A stretch of DNA of 64,000 nucleotides. Source: Palaemon carinicauda (taxonomy: Eukaryota > Arthropoda > Malacostraca > Decapoda > Palaemonidae). Both the position numbers and the translations under genes were made by a program. The notes under the pieces are model-generated. The model saw only the letters and a list, made by a program, of their open reading frames with translations. It searched no databases and had not been told where the DNA came from. The stretch lies in the NCBI RefSeq assembly GCF_036898095.1, contig NC_090726.1, positions 34,677,659-34,741,658 of the forward strand. Direction: 5' to 3'. Positions 37,340 through 50,050 of this stretch are shown piece after piece (positions within the stretch are counted from its first letter, which is position 1; each line of letters opens with the position of its first letter).

Positions 37340-38220
37340 TTAAAGTGCTCCTCCTCTTAGTCCCCCTCTTCCTTTTCCTTCTCCCTTTCTTCTTCCTGCT
37401 CCCTCTGTTCCTTCCTTTGCCTCCCCCTCTTCCTTTTCATGCTCCCCCTCTTCTTCCTGCTCCAACTATTCCTCCTCTAGACTCCCCTCTTCATTTTGCT
37501 CCCCCTTTTCCTCTTGCTCCCCGTCTCCCTTTTCCTGCCCTCCCTCTTTTTTCTGCTCTCCCTGTCCTCCCTGCTCTAGAGTCCCTCTTACTCTCCCTCT
37601 TCTTCCTGCTCCCTGTATTCCTCCTCTAGACTCCCTCTTCCTTTTCCTACTCTCCCTCTTCTTCCTGCTCCCTGTATTCCTCCTCTAGACTCCCTCTTCC
37701 TTTTCCTACTCCCCCTCTTCTTCCTGCTCCCTCTATTCCTCCTCTAGACTCCCTCTTCCTTTTCCTACTCTCCCTCTTCTTCCTGCTCCCCCTATTTCTC
37801 GTGCTCCCCCTGACCCTTTTCCTACTCCCCCTCTTCTTCCTGTTTCCCCTTTTGCTCTTGCTCTAATTCTTCTTTTTCCTGCTCCCCAATCTTTCCGCTC
37901 CCCCCATTCCCCCTCTTGGTCTCCCACTTCCTTTTCCTACTCTCCATTTTCCTTCAACTCCCCCTGTTCCTCCTTTTGGTCCCCCACTTCTTTTTCTACT
38001 CTCCATTTTCCTTCAACTCCCCCTGTTCCTCCTTTTGGTCTCCCACTTCCTTTTCCTACTCTCCATTTTCCTTCAACTCCCCCTGTTCCTCCTTTTGATC
38101 TCCCACTTCTTTTTCTACTCTCCTCCTTCTTTTTACTCGCTTTATTCCTCCTCTTGCTCCCCCTCCTCATTTTTCTTCCTGCCCCCCTCTCCATCCTCCT
38201 CTTCCCCTATCCTCTCCTCT
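37340..38220. repeat. Polypyrimidine minisatellite block
   Basis: About 880 bp whose plus strand is nearly all C and T. Two tandem arrays are visible: a 59-bp unit three times (start points about 37621, 37680, 37739; contains ctcctctagactccctcttc) and a 59-60-bp unit about 3.5 times (start points 37918, 37978, 38037, 38097; contains actctccattttccttcaac). Open frames rich in L, F and P on one strand and in G, E, R and K on the other are by-products. Confidence 0.92.
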
Positions 38221-38256
38221 TATTAACGCGCTCTCGTCATCGATGGAAGTCTACCT

Positions 38257-38287
38257 CAAGGTGGAAGAAAAATCTTCTTCCACCTTG
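38257..38287. repeat. Perfect 13-bp stem hairpin
   Basis: CAAGGTGGAAGAA pairs with TTCTTCCACCTTG around a 5-base loop AAATC, in a GC-richer 200-bp stretch right after the polypyrimidine block. Function unknown. Confidence 0.85.
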
Positions 38288-38513
38288 GTCAGCGTAGCAT
38301 CTTAAATCTGGTCGACGAGCCTCATCGCAAACGCCTGATTGCGATCCATTGTCCAGTGAATCAAACGCTCTGTTGGAAAGACGCCGTAGTGAGGCGGGGT
38401 AGCAGATTGTTTCAAGTTGTCAGTTGAATCACGTAATTACTTCCAGTAATCAATAAATCATATTCAAAGCATCGATAGGCTTTGTGACCTTCGATAAATG
38501 GGACGTAAATGTC

Positions 38514-38520
<7 letters not shown>

Positions 38521-38579
<59 letters not shown>
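38521..38579. repeat. (GA)n microsatellite
   Basis: About 29 GA units. Confidence 0.95.
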
Positions 38580-38581
<2 letters not shown>

Positions 38582-38851
38582 CCATTATAAATCATTTACG
38601 GAAGTGATTTGTATTGTAGTGCTTTGATGATAATTATTAAGCAAGAATAATGCGAATTGAGAGGTTTCGGTCCCTTTGAAATTCATGCCTCAGTGCCGAC
38701 AAAGGATTTAATTGAGTGTTCTTGTTATTGTTGGTGTTGTCGTTGTTGTTTTTCGTTAATGATGGTGACGGAATCGACATTATTAGTATTTTTTAATATC
38801 ATTTATCTGGAGGTCGTGTAGTGGTGGTTTTGGTGTTATTGTAAATTTCAG

Positions 38852-38883
<32 letters not shown>

Positions 38884-39351
38884 TTATTATTTGATGTTCG
38901 AAACTATTTAATATATATGTTTAAGTAGTATATAAACAATGGTAAAATGAATAAAATAATGAAATTATTGAGCAGAAATTCTGGCTTAAGTCGGCTAAGA
39001 GAGTTCACTGGCAAGTATTTAATGTTAAATTTTTAGGTCTTCATTTATATGCTTCAGTATTTTTTTCCTTATCCTTCATCTAGAACCCCAACTGTGGTCA
39101 ATTAGAGTGTTTATCAATAATTCAGTCGCTTTGGTTGAAAGCGAAAGAAAAAACAATATACTTGTCCCTCGTGAAAAAATTTGATTGTAGAAAACTAAGA
39201 TTCCAATGATAAGATAATGTTTTGGTAAATAATACACATTTTCAACGATGATTAGTCAAGTTAACATAATGTGTCTCTTAAGTAACTGTTATAATCGAGA
39301 ATCGCTGCAAGGCAAGGAAGCTATTCTAAATAACAATGAACTGTAAAGCAT
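38580..39351. other. AT-rich with a short (ATT)n array
   Basis: ATT array at 38853-38889 not attached to any recognised element. No supported gene. Confidence 0.5.
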
Positions 39352-39672
39352 TGTATTATTATTATTTTTATTAGCTAAGGTACAATCGTAGTTGGAAAAG
39401 TAGGGTGCTATAAGCCCAAGGACTTCAACAGAGAAAAATAACCCAGTGAGGTAAGGAAATGAGGAAATGAATAAACTATAGGAAAAGTAATGATCAATTA
39501 AAATGAAATATTTTAAGAACAGTAACAACATTAAAGCAGATCTTTCATATATAAACTATATAAAAAGACTTATGTCTGCCTGTTCAACATGAAATACATT
39601 TACTGCAAGTTTGAACTTTTGAAGTTGTACCGATTGGGAAGGCCATTCCACAACTTGGCCATATCTGGAAAA
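39352..39672 (-). mobile_element. LINE family D 3'-end fragment
   Basis: TTA tail, then antisense 3' UTR (ttagctaaggtacaatcg) and antisense of the C-terminal codons (caacttggcc). Similarity becomes uncertain after about 39672, where the sequence diverges from the other copies. Confidence 0.8.
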
Positions 39673-40594
39673 AAATCATTTATATATACAAGAGTACCAG
39701 GAAATGATGAGAACATTGGAAGGTTTTGGATTTCATTATACCTAGTCCATGGAACTATCTGGAACTGCAATGATTTTTTAATGATTCTAATTTGGAAATT
39801 ACATTATGAGAAAAACAGAGGTGTTGGAATGACGCTATAGGAGTATACTGAAAGGAAAGAAAAACTGCAGCTTTAGCAACATCAACAAAAACATGGTATC
39901 TCGAATAATCATATGATTTCGCAATCAGCTTACAAAGGCGAACAATAGACACCAAAGTAAAAATATCTAATTATTAGATTACGTTGTCAACAATACTGTA
40001 AGCCTATCTTATTTGGAAGAACTAATTGTGGAAGAGGAATAAGTGTTTATGAAAATTTTACAATCTTCAGCAATGCAATCATAAGTGCTTATGAAAATTT
40101 TACAATCTTAGCAATGCAATCATAAAAAAAATTGTATTCCTTAATATAAAACAAAAACAAAAAAAATAATCTTTGGATTTTCAACATATAAACTGCAAAT
40201 CTTCGGTGAGCCGATAACTCTTGCAACGAAATCGCGAATAAATAAAAATGGAATATTGGAAGTCTGCGTCCATGTAATATGCAGGGTGACTTTTTTTTTA
40301 AATATCTTTATGCTTCACAATTCTTCTACTTTTATTTTATTCTGGTATCGATCCAGAATTAATCATATGCTGCATTTCTCATTAACAGTGTTGTGTTGTA
40401 AATTTGGTCGTTAAGAAAAAAAAAAATTTGGGAGTGATAAGGAAATGGTGCGATAATAGTTTTTTTTTCATGAAGATGATTTTTAGTCAAACATAGTTGT
40501 AGGAAGAAAGATTTTTTTTTATTTTCATTTGTATCTCTCGTCCCACATCTCAATTGACGAAGCAAGCTTCATGAAATCGTGAAAATGATAGGGC
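39673..40594. other. AT-rich, possibly a more decayed LINE remainder
   Basis: Some text to about 39960 may continue the family D element but I cannot align it by eye. A 40-bp segment around 40046-40080 is duplicated at 40085-40122 (cttatgaaaattttacaatc). Confidence 0.4.
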
Positions 40595-40861
40595 TCAAAG
40601 TCTCAAACATATGGCAACCAAGATTTTCAGTTCTTCCTTCCGAGGTCCCCTGAAATATTTCCTTGCATGTCCTAGTGTACTTGGAGGAAAACAAACTTCT
40701 CTTGGAGTAAAACTCAATGTGGTTTTGCTCGTTTTGGCTGTCCTTAGTCTTAAGGCAGAAGTCACAAATGCATAGGAATCTTGATTAATGCTTCGGAGGC
40801 ATGACAGGTCTTGATCCACGAGAACATTTCGGAACTTTGCGATGTCTTCCGGCTTCCAAAT
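40595..40861 (-). CDS. Weak candidate coding segment, unrecognised
   Basis: Minus-strand frame with balanced composition: IWKPEDIAKFRNVLVDQDLSC at its start, then a 74-codon stretch from a methionine at 40819 to a TGA after ICLRL. No known domain, no clear splice sites. Reported because composition is less AT-driven than neighbours; chance is quite possible. Confidence 0.18.
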   Translation of the reverse strand: MWKPEDIAKFRNVLVDQDLSCLRSINQDSYAFVTSALRLRTAKTSKTTLSFTPREVCFPPSTLGHARKYFRGPRKEELKILVAICLRL

Positions 40862-41019
40862 GTTCCTTCAACAGCCACGTGAGTTTCGGTTGGTCTTTCT
40901 TTTGGCTGAATCATATTTGCTATTTGGACAAGTTGAGTTTATCATTATTCTTAGGATAAGAACTCATATCGTTATTCATCAAAAGTTCGAAGTATATCCA
41001 GGAAACTGTCAGGTGAATT

Positions 41020-41023
<4 letters not shown>

Positions 41024-41113
<90 letters not shown>

Positions 41114-41119
41114 ATATAC

Positions 41120-41177
<58 letters not shown>

Positions 41178-41189
41178 TGTGTGTGTGTC
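41024..41189. repeat. (CA)n(TA)n(TG)n palindromic microsatellite plus AT
   Basis: A CA block, a TA block and a TG block (to about 41112) form an inverted repeat, followed by a second AT block and GT units. Confidence 0.95.
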
Positions 41190-42508
<1,319 letters not shown>

Positions 42509-42854
42509 AATATTTACGAAAAATTTTGGCAGAATAATTAACGGAAACTTCTAAAAAAAAATCATACAACTATACTATTTAAAGCATCGTTCGGATGCAT
42601 ATGTTTAATCTTTTATGAGATACACTTCACTGAAGGGAGGCACTTCAGGAATCATTTCGAGTGTTTGCACCTTTTTAGTTGTTGATCAAACGCAACAGGT
42701 TTTGCAGCGCGTCATCATACACATTTTTGGGATGTTACTTATTTGATCTCTTTTAGTTTTCTCAAAGCGAGGACAATTGATTATTTGTCGACTAGTGTTA
42801 TTACCTTTGCTAGCATGTTTACTGTTGGTCTTGAAATAGAACGATATAGCAAGA

Positions 42855-43123
42855 TGATGATAGAACACTCATTAATGTTATATAAGCAGATAATGAAAAG
42901 TTTATTGCAGTTATGCAAGAAGGTGGTGGGAAAATCATTGCACTTATAAAAGCAGGTAATGAAATATCCATTGCAATTATGCAAACAGATTGAGCAACGA
43001 TCATTGTAGTTATGCAAGCAAGCTATAGAACACTCATTACAGTTATGGAATCAGATTGTGAAATGCTCATTGGAATTATGGAATCTGGCGATGAAAAGCT
43101 CATTGCAATGATTTCATTATAAA
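42855..43123. repeat. 33-bp tandem array, eight units
   Basis: The core attgcagttatg-like motif starts at 42871, 42904, 42937, 42970, 43003, 43036, 43069 and 43102: exactly 33 bp every time, though units differ by 15-30 %. The period is a multiple of three; on the minus strand five to six units read in frame as 11-residue repeats of the type LHNCN..FI.C, bounded by a stop at 43051-43053. Whether this is translated is unknown. Confidence 0.92.
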
Positions 43124-43193
43124 TTATAGGAAATGCAAAAGCGTTTAACGATAATCTATTTAAAAGCGTGACAATTGATTTGTTGATTTCAAC

Positions 43194-43195
<2 letters not shown>

Positions 43196-43243
<48 letters not shown>
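43196..43243. repeat. Poly-A, 48 bp
   Basis: Uninterrupted A run about 75 bp after the 33-bp array. No polyadenylation signal was seen just upstream. Confidence 0.97.
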
Positions 43244-43250
<7 letters not shown>

Positions 43251-43554
43251 ATTTTGACTATTTAATCTTACTTAATGATGACAAGCGGTATTCACAAGAA
43301 TTTCCATATCCTGTACTATTTTGTTATTTAGCCAACATCGTTGGTGGAATACATAATAAGAGAATATTCATGGTATGTCATAATGCCTTTAATAAGATAT
43401 TACAAAAGAAATTTTTGAAAAATTTTAAATAATAATTTGCTTACAATGATTCAAGTAAATAGGTAAAAAGGTTCGCCTTGTAGAAATTACCATGATTGGA
43501 GAAGGAACTTGAATTATAGTTTCATTAAGGGATCCCATGAATTGGATTTCTTGT

Positions 43555-43559
<5 letters not shown>

Positions 43560-43613
<54 letters not shown>
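43560..43613. repeat. (GA)n microsatellite
   Basis: About 26 GA units. Confidence 0.95.
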
Positions 43614-43615
<2 letters not shown>

Positions 43616-43753
43616 GTCAGTCAATAGTGACCGGTGCTTTAATGCCTAGTATATGAAAGTCATAAGTCATTGAGAGTTAAGTGACCTTTTCTTGGTAAGG
43701 TGATTTATTACTCCGTTTCGCTGGAAACTTTTATGACCTTATTATAAGTTGGT

Positions 43754-44076
43754 CATGACGTCATGAAATGACGAAATTGCGAGCATGATTGAGGGGCAAA
43801 GTGGTCTTACTTGGCAATCGTCATTGTTAGATAACAGTAAGTCACAGTAAGGTAATTGATTTCCCGTGCAGAAACTAAAACAGAAAAATTCAGGACCACA
43901 TTTTAATGTGATTATGACGTCACTAACATAACTCGTAACTAGAATAGGAAAGAGGTAAATTGACCCTTTCTTGATCGTCATTAGGAGAGAACAGTGATAT
44001 AGCGCCGTAAGACCCTTAATTTTGGGAGATAATTGAATGACTTGTAGTTCCTTATTACCATAAGATTGTGATGTCA
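43754..44076. promoter_or_regulatory. Cluster of CRE-like TGACGTCA sites
   Basis: Perfect CRE octamers at 43756-43763 (inside the 12-bp palindrome CATGACGTCATG) and 43915-43922, plus a one-mismatch TGATGTCA at 44069-44076. These bind CREB/ATF-type bZIP factors in animals. No adjacent transcription unit is visible, so activity is inference. Confidence 0.4.
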
Positions 44077-44602
44077 CCCAATAATTATTATAGGCACATT
44101 GTAAAATAACTGTAGGTCATGATGTATGGTTATATGGTCAATCATTTGCTGTTTTCTTGTTTTCTCTCGGTCTCCCTCGCATGGATAATATAAACTTGTT
44201 TAAGCTTGCTATCTCATGTTTTTTACTGCTTGAATTTTGTGTCATTCTTACTCTAAAGCTATCTGTATATAACCGTGTTGTCTTGTTGAATGAACCCGGT
44301 TGCATTCACCTCGCCTCTCTGTTAGAACCTAACAGTTACGTTGCCACAGCTGGATGAGGTGGGAAAATTGCCCGGCCACATTAACATAAAATAGTAGAAA
44401 TACTAATAATTTCTTGGGTAAATATTCGGATATCAATATTAGAGGAAAACAAGAGAGAGAGAAAGATTTCATCTACCAATGGAAAGATAATTAACAATTC
44501 TAAGTGTTTAGGAGGATGAAACACTTTCTGGGTCCCTTTAAAAGAGGGTCTACATTTACAATATATAGCCAGAGATAGAATAAGGGCTCATGTTCAGTTT
44601 CA
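44077..44602. other. Unassigned, modest GC around 44160-44380
   Basis: The plus frame 44157-44357 is hydrophobic but has no supporting signal. TGTATATAACCG near 44260 resembles a TATA box but nothing else supports a promoter. Confidence 0.3.
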
Positions 44603-44826
<224 letters not shown>

Positions 44827-44884
44827 CAAATAAGCCATATACTTTAATACATTAATGTTTGGATTCTCCTACAGACCTCGGGAT

Positions 44885-44976
44885 CAGAGTCTCGAGGCGA
44901 AATCACTCTAAGACATTAGCATCTGACCGGCCGGGAATGGACCTCTGGTCCAGGATGCTTTTACGACAATGGCGTA

Positions 44977-44978
<2 letters not shown>
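44885..44978 (-). other. Possible tRNA-like SINE relic
   Basis: Minus strand: GGTCCATTCCC (complement of about 44935-44945) resembles a B box, with tggtacgccattgtcg upstream in an A-box-like position, next to the AT array. Only weak support. Confidence 0.25.
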
Positions 44979-44979
<1 letters not shown>

Positions 44980-45071
<92 letters not shown>

Positions 45072-45080
45072 GTGTGTGTA
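44980..45080. repeat. (AT)n(TG)n microsatellite
   Basis: AT array with one AGAT interruption, ending in a short TG block. Confidence 0.95.
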
Positions 45081-46254
45081 TACTTTAATGTACAGACGTT
45101 TACGTGCCAAGTTACAAGTTCATTTATGCATTTCACACAATTAATTCTGCCCTTGCCTTGTACGTCAGTTAAGTTCAGACGAATAAAACAATGTACTAGT
45201 TAGAATTCATTGGGAGACTTTGTACTTTTAAATTTATTAATATTGCCAAAGTAAAAAGCAGAAGATTAAGAGAATAGACAAATGATGTCTCTCCCCTTTC
45301 TTGACAGTCAAGAAAAGACGTGCACGGTAGGCTACTGAAAATATGAATATTATCATATTCCGATTTGACGTGCGCTAAAGAAATCGCTCATTATGTTGAT
45401 ACTAGTCAGTGAAAGTGACGGCTAAATACTTAGCACTCATTATGTTAATACTAGTGTACGCTACCCGTCCAAAGTGACGACTAAATATTTAGATATACAC
45501 CCACACACACAGATTCAACCCTTCCCAGCCTCTCCCTTTTCCCTAACTACAACCCGCTGGTTCGTTAATTTGTAAGAGATTGTGGTTCCCTAGTGTACCT
45601 CTCGGGATACCCCTCTCACAAGAGTATGACTACTCTCATTAGGCCCTGAAAGGAAAGACATATATTTATATATGTAAAACCAGACTTGCTCTTCATTATA
45701 TCGGGGAGGATTACCAGACCCCTTAGCAACCCACCTTTAATTAACGGCAACCCTTTATGTTATGTGTATAATTTCCAGTGTATAAATACAACGGTGCACT
45801 ATGAAGATGAATATGCATATGACAATAAAAATAGATACGCCATGTTTTTTCTTGTTTTAATTGCCTAATTAACCCAACCAGTGCAGAAATGAAGACGTGT
45901 ACATTTTAACCACATGTAGTTTGCCAGTAAGGCGAAGGCAAGATTTAGTTTATATATTTCTTAGGATTCTAAGTGGGTATTTTTTAAGATTTATTTTTGT
46001 TAAGTAAAGCAGGTTTGATATAAGAAATTTAAATTTCCACCTCTAGTAATTTTATCTCAAATTTATTTGTTATCACGTAGATTTAATATTGGATATTATT
46101 TACATTATTCCTTCCCGAATTTATTCGGGCCAGCTCTTTAAGAGTCTAGTTCGACTTACCCTGTTTTTATTATGTGATAAAGATATTTATTGAATAGTGT
46201 AGACTCACCTCTTATACACCAAGATTTATTCTAATATATGTGTATTTACATATC

Positions 46255-46257
<3 letters not shown>
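45081..46257. other. Unassigned, with a short diverged duplication
   Basis: ctcattatgtt(g/a)atactagt and agtgacg(g/a)ctaaata(c/t)tta recur at 45388-45440 and 45437-45492. A small hairpin CCCGAA-TTTA-TTCGGG lies near 46113-46128. No gene supported; the frame 45686-45868 lacks signature. Confidence 0.45.

Positions 46258-46349
<92 letters not shown>
46258..46349. repeat. (AT)n microsatellite
   Basis: AT array with a single AAAT interruption. Confidence 0.95.
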
Positions 46350-46351
<2 letters not shown>

Positions 46352-46445
46352 GTATAAACAGAGAGAGACAGACAGAGAGAAAGATATCTCGGAAGTACGT
46401 CTTTGTCATCGAATGAATGACAGCTACATTGTGGTAGCGTCAGGC

Positions 46446-46817
46446 CTAAGGGATTCCTAATGAGATATCCATGTCGATTAACCCCTCGGACGCAACAGGG
46501 TCCTCTGTAGAAGGTGAAGTCATTATGGTGTAGAATATCCTCGAAATTAATCTCGCGTTCGAAATATCGATTCGTCGGTTCCGTTCTGCCTCAGAAGTTT
46601 CGTCCGTGTAGTCGGTGGACCACCTAAAGGAATAAATGCTATTACGATAACACTTCCAGTCAAAGTTTCGCAAATGATGGGAAGTTGAGCGAATCGAAGT
46701 TTGATGAGTAATTAACCGCCGCCACTCCACTTGGCTTGTTAAGCCAAACTCTTCGGTCATTAAATTGGAGGCTTCAATAAGATCATCGGGTGGGAGCGGT
46801 AAATGGTTGTCAGACAT
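46446..46817 (-). CDS. Candidate 123-codon ORF, unrecognised
   Basis: Complete frame from ATG (MSDNHLPLPPDDLIEASNLM) to TAG, with more balanced base composition and amino-acid usage than any nearby non-element frame. The middle reads SQVEWRRLITHQTSIRSTSH and DETSEAERNRRIDISNARLI. No signal peptide, membrane segment or motif I can name. Could be a small gene, an exon, or a piece of a mobile-element protein such as a gag-like region. No splice sites or promoter identified. Confidence 0.35.
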   Translation of the reverse strand: MSDNHLPLPPDDLIEASNLMTEEFGLTSQVEWRRLITHQTSIRSTSHHLRNFDWKCYRNSIYSFRWSTDYTDETSEAERNRRIDISNARLISRIFYTIMTSPSTEDPVASEGLIDMDISLGIP

Positions 46818-47294
46818 CGCTATTCCATTTAGGTTTTGCCACGTCTCCTTGAACTAGGCTATGCAACTAGGTTATCTCGGGAGATTCACATTTTCAACTC
46901 TGTTTGACGAGAAACAGTTGATTGTTTTATTATACTGATTTAGCTTTGGCATATTTTATTTTGTTTGTCGGAGACCCAATAGATATTCATGTATAGTTTT
47001 GAAGCACTTCGTGGGTGTATAACAGTTCTTATGCAATACTATTATTGTATATATTTGGGCAAATGTCATTCATTATATTATATCTAAATGACAAATAATC
47101 ATGTACATACTCGGTAAACTAATAAAGGATCAGAGTAAGAAATACAAAGTATTTACTCTACTAGTAAAACAATATACGTTAATATTGTAGTAGTTTTATA
47201 AGTTATCCATTTGCTGACATTTCGAGCTTTTACTCTTTGCCTAAGACTAAAGTACACCTCCCGATTAGATAGCAAATGATAACACATTGCCATG

Positions 47295-47296
<2 letters not shown>
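46818..47296. other. AT-rich, nothing recognised
   Basis: No supported feature. Confidence 0.4.

Positions 47297-47346
<50 letters not shown>
47297..47346. repeat. (CT)n microsatellite
   Basis: About 25 CT units. Confidence 0.95.
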
Positions 47347-47348
<2 letters not shown>

Positions 47349-48520
47349 GAGAACTCTAACATAAAAAAATGTTAAAAGGCTGAGTAAGGACTTTTGAGCT
47401 CTTGAATACCTAAGTCATTTGTTAGAATTGATTAGTTGAATGTTCTATCTTGGTGACCTTACGTATCCTTTAAAATGGCGTGAATAAGGGTAGTTACCGT
47501 CTCTATCTCGGTACATGGTTTTAAGAGATTATTTTTTATTAAAGCTAAGAATCGTCAGAGAGAACTAATTTATAGTGTATTTTTTAATAATTATTATGTA
47601 AAGGTTATGTGTGTTTGGCATTGAGATATTTATAATTCAATAATGGAGGGACTGAAAGGTCACAAAGCATTTTCATCAAGAATTATTTTATTTAAAAATT
47701 ATCAGGAACATATTTTTGTAAGATACTCTTAATATGAGTAAAGATGTTTTTTCCATTTATTATGCTGGAAAGTTTATTACCAAATTCCTATCAACAAATT
47801 TCATTAGGCAACCAAATCTGTAGGTTTGCTTCATTTCACTTGAATTGATTTGATTTCATCAATTGAAAGATGTGTCAAGATGATATAACAATAAATGTTT
47901 TGAAAATACTTTCAAACCTTACTTGAAATTGTGTTAGAGAGAAAAGGTTTTTTTTTATAGAAATTGACTGAGTAATATGTTATTAAAAGATTTGGCTTCG
48001 TCAACAAATATACATTTTTGTATCGTTATCTTTATCTGGCATTTAAAAGTAAAATATATTAGTTTCGCCACATTTTCAATTCATGGAAGTAAATTAACCC
48101 TTATTTGGTTACACAGGATCATCATAGTTTATTCATTAACGACAGAAATCATGGACACTGCTTCGGAATATTTCCTTGCTTTATCTTTCATATATTATGA
48201 AAATTTTAAAACTGCAAACCTCAACTGATTAACAAACTGTACCATATCAATTACGCGAGAATTATTGTTCAAATCACATACGGAGTTTTTACCAAAAGAA
48301 TACCTGGATATAAGGGTCACATCAATCTATTTCAGAATATTGAAGGAAGTAATATGTAATGTTCAGGTGACAGGCAATAAATTATGAATTGTGTTGCTTA
48401 ATTGTATATCATAATGAAGAGATCTATTCTTCATGGCATGAGAAAAAAACTGAAGCTTCAATAAGTTACCATAGAAGCCTTCTGAATATATTTATATTCA
48501 ATATTATCGTAACGTTTTGA
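47347..48520. other. AT-rich, nothing recognised
   Basis: The plus frame 47977-48228 has no signature. Confidence 0.4.
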
Positions 48521-48650
48521 CATTGATATGATGTTGAGTAATAAGGGAAATGATTGGTGTGAAACTGTTGTGAAAAGGATTATTGACATTGATATGATGT
48601 TGAGTAATAAGGGAAATGATTGGCGTGAAATTCTGTTGTGAAGGTGATTA
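48521..48650. repeat. 66-bp tandem duplication
   Basis: The unit beginning cattgatatgatgttgagta is repeated 66 bp later (48521 and 48587) with only a few differences, so the event is recent. Confidence 0.9.
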
Positions 48651-49291
48651 AATGTTGATTGCAGAAGTTGAGTGGTTTTAGAAGAGTCATCTCAAGTCTT
48701 AGATTAACAGCCATAAAAAGTTCTGATGATGTTTTGGTGGACCTGGTGATGTGTTCTAATGCCATTGTCGTTACTCGTGAATAGACCCTTTTTGTTGTTT
48801 CGCGTGTGATCACTGATTTCAAATCATTTCAGTTGCTGGATAAAAAGTCAGGCTTTTTTTTTTTTTTTTATATTACTTCTCGGTTAGAAGCTCTGTATAT
48901 TTCGTCCTATTTCTCGTGATTATATGTCCATTGTATAACTGCCCGCTGCTCGCTTTTGGACATTTAATTTGTAGTGTCAGTGCGTTTGAACGTACATGTG
49001 TTTATATTTGAATCTGAGTGCGTATATTAGCAAATATGTTTTGTTTTCATTTTATTCGATTCAGTATTTACACTTCTTATTCAAGTTCTTCTGTTATTGC
49101 TTTATTATGTAGGCGTAAACTATTAATTTTCATTTTGAGGTGTTATTCTATCTACATTGACTAACTTCCCATTTTCTTATTTTTTATTTCCCTTTTATTG
49201 ATGCATCGAAAAAGAGAGGGAATAACATAAAATCCAGTGATAATAGGAAAAAGGCGAAGATAGCAATGATTACAAAGTCTTCTTCTGAATG
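48651..49291. other. AT-rich, nothing recognised
   Basis: Includes a poly-T of about 16 near 48855. No supported gene. Confidence 0.4.
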
Positions 49292-49442
<151 letters not shown>

Positions 49443-49986
49443 AGACGTATTTTATTTTCCGAATAGAGTGGATGAAAAAATTCAAGTTTAAAAACTATGG
49501 ATGATACATGATTTCTCCCTTTCTGTAGAGAATTGATCATATAAAGTACCTTAATTTTTAAAAAATGAGATACGTTCTTACTCGGAGCTGTTATGAATAT
49601 TGAATAGAAGCTTATAGAATTAGGAAGTTGGAAAATATCAATTCTCTGGAATTGTTATACGAGTTTTCCTGCGGTCATTGTTACACGTGAAAAGTTCCTT
49701 GATGCACGTTGATTTTGTGATGAATAGTTCAGGAGATGAGAGAAAAAATTTCACACGCTTGGGTTCCAAGTCATGCTAATCAAATCTGGCCCATTTTCCA
49801 ATTAAAAAGCCAAAATGGTGCCCCATTTTTCAAGTTGCCGCTAAATTAGCCGTCTGAATTTGACGAGCTGAATGATCTCGATATGGATTCCAATGTTTCA
49901 AGGCTACTGAAGTAGATTTCAATGTTTAAAAGCAAAATATATCTTTCAAGATTTACTGATTTTCAAGATGGTCACCTGGTTGTCCG

Positions 49987-49987
<1 letters not shown>
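49443..49987. other. AT-rich, nothing recognised
   Basis: No supported feature. Confidence 0.4.

Positions 49988-50025
<38 letters not shown>
49988..50025 (-). repeat. Poly-T, 38 bp (poly-A tail on the minus strand)
   Basis: Uninterrupted run placed just beyond the 3' end of the minus-strand fragment at 50051-50757. Confidence 0.9.
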
Positions 50026-50050
50026 CATTTCGTAAGTTTTGCACCAATGT

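Noticed and set aside
37327..37629. 100-codon L/F/P-rich frame, membrane-protein-like
   Set aside because: Product of the polypyrimidine minisatellite; composition alone explains it.
38257..38287. microRNA precursor
   Set aside because: A 13-bp stem is too short for a pre-miRNA.
42855..43123. CRISPR-like array
   Set aside because: Units are contiguous with no spacers, in a eukaryotic context; a minisatellite.
44157..44400. LTR end with TATA-like box and primer-binding site
   Set aside because: No paired LTR, no TG...CA ends and no retroviral-type ORF could be found.
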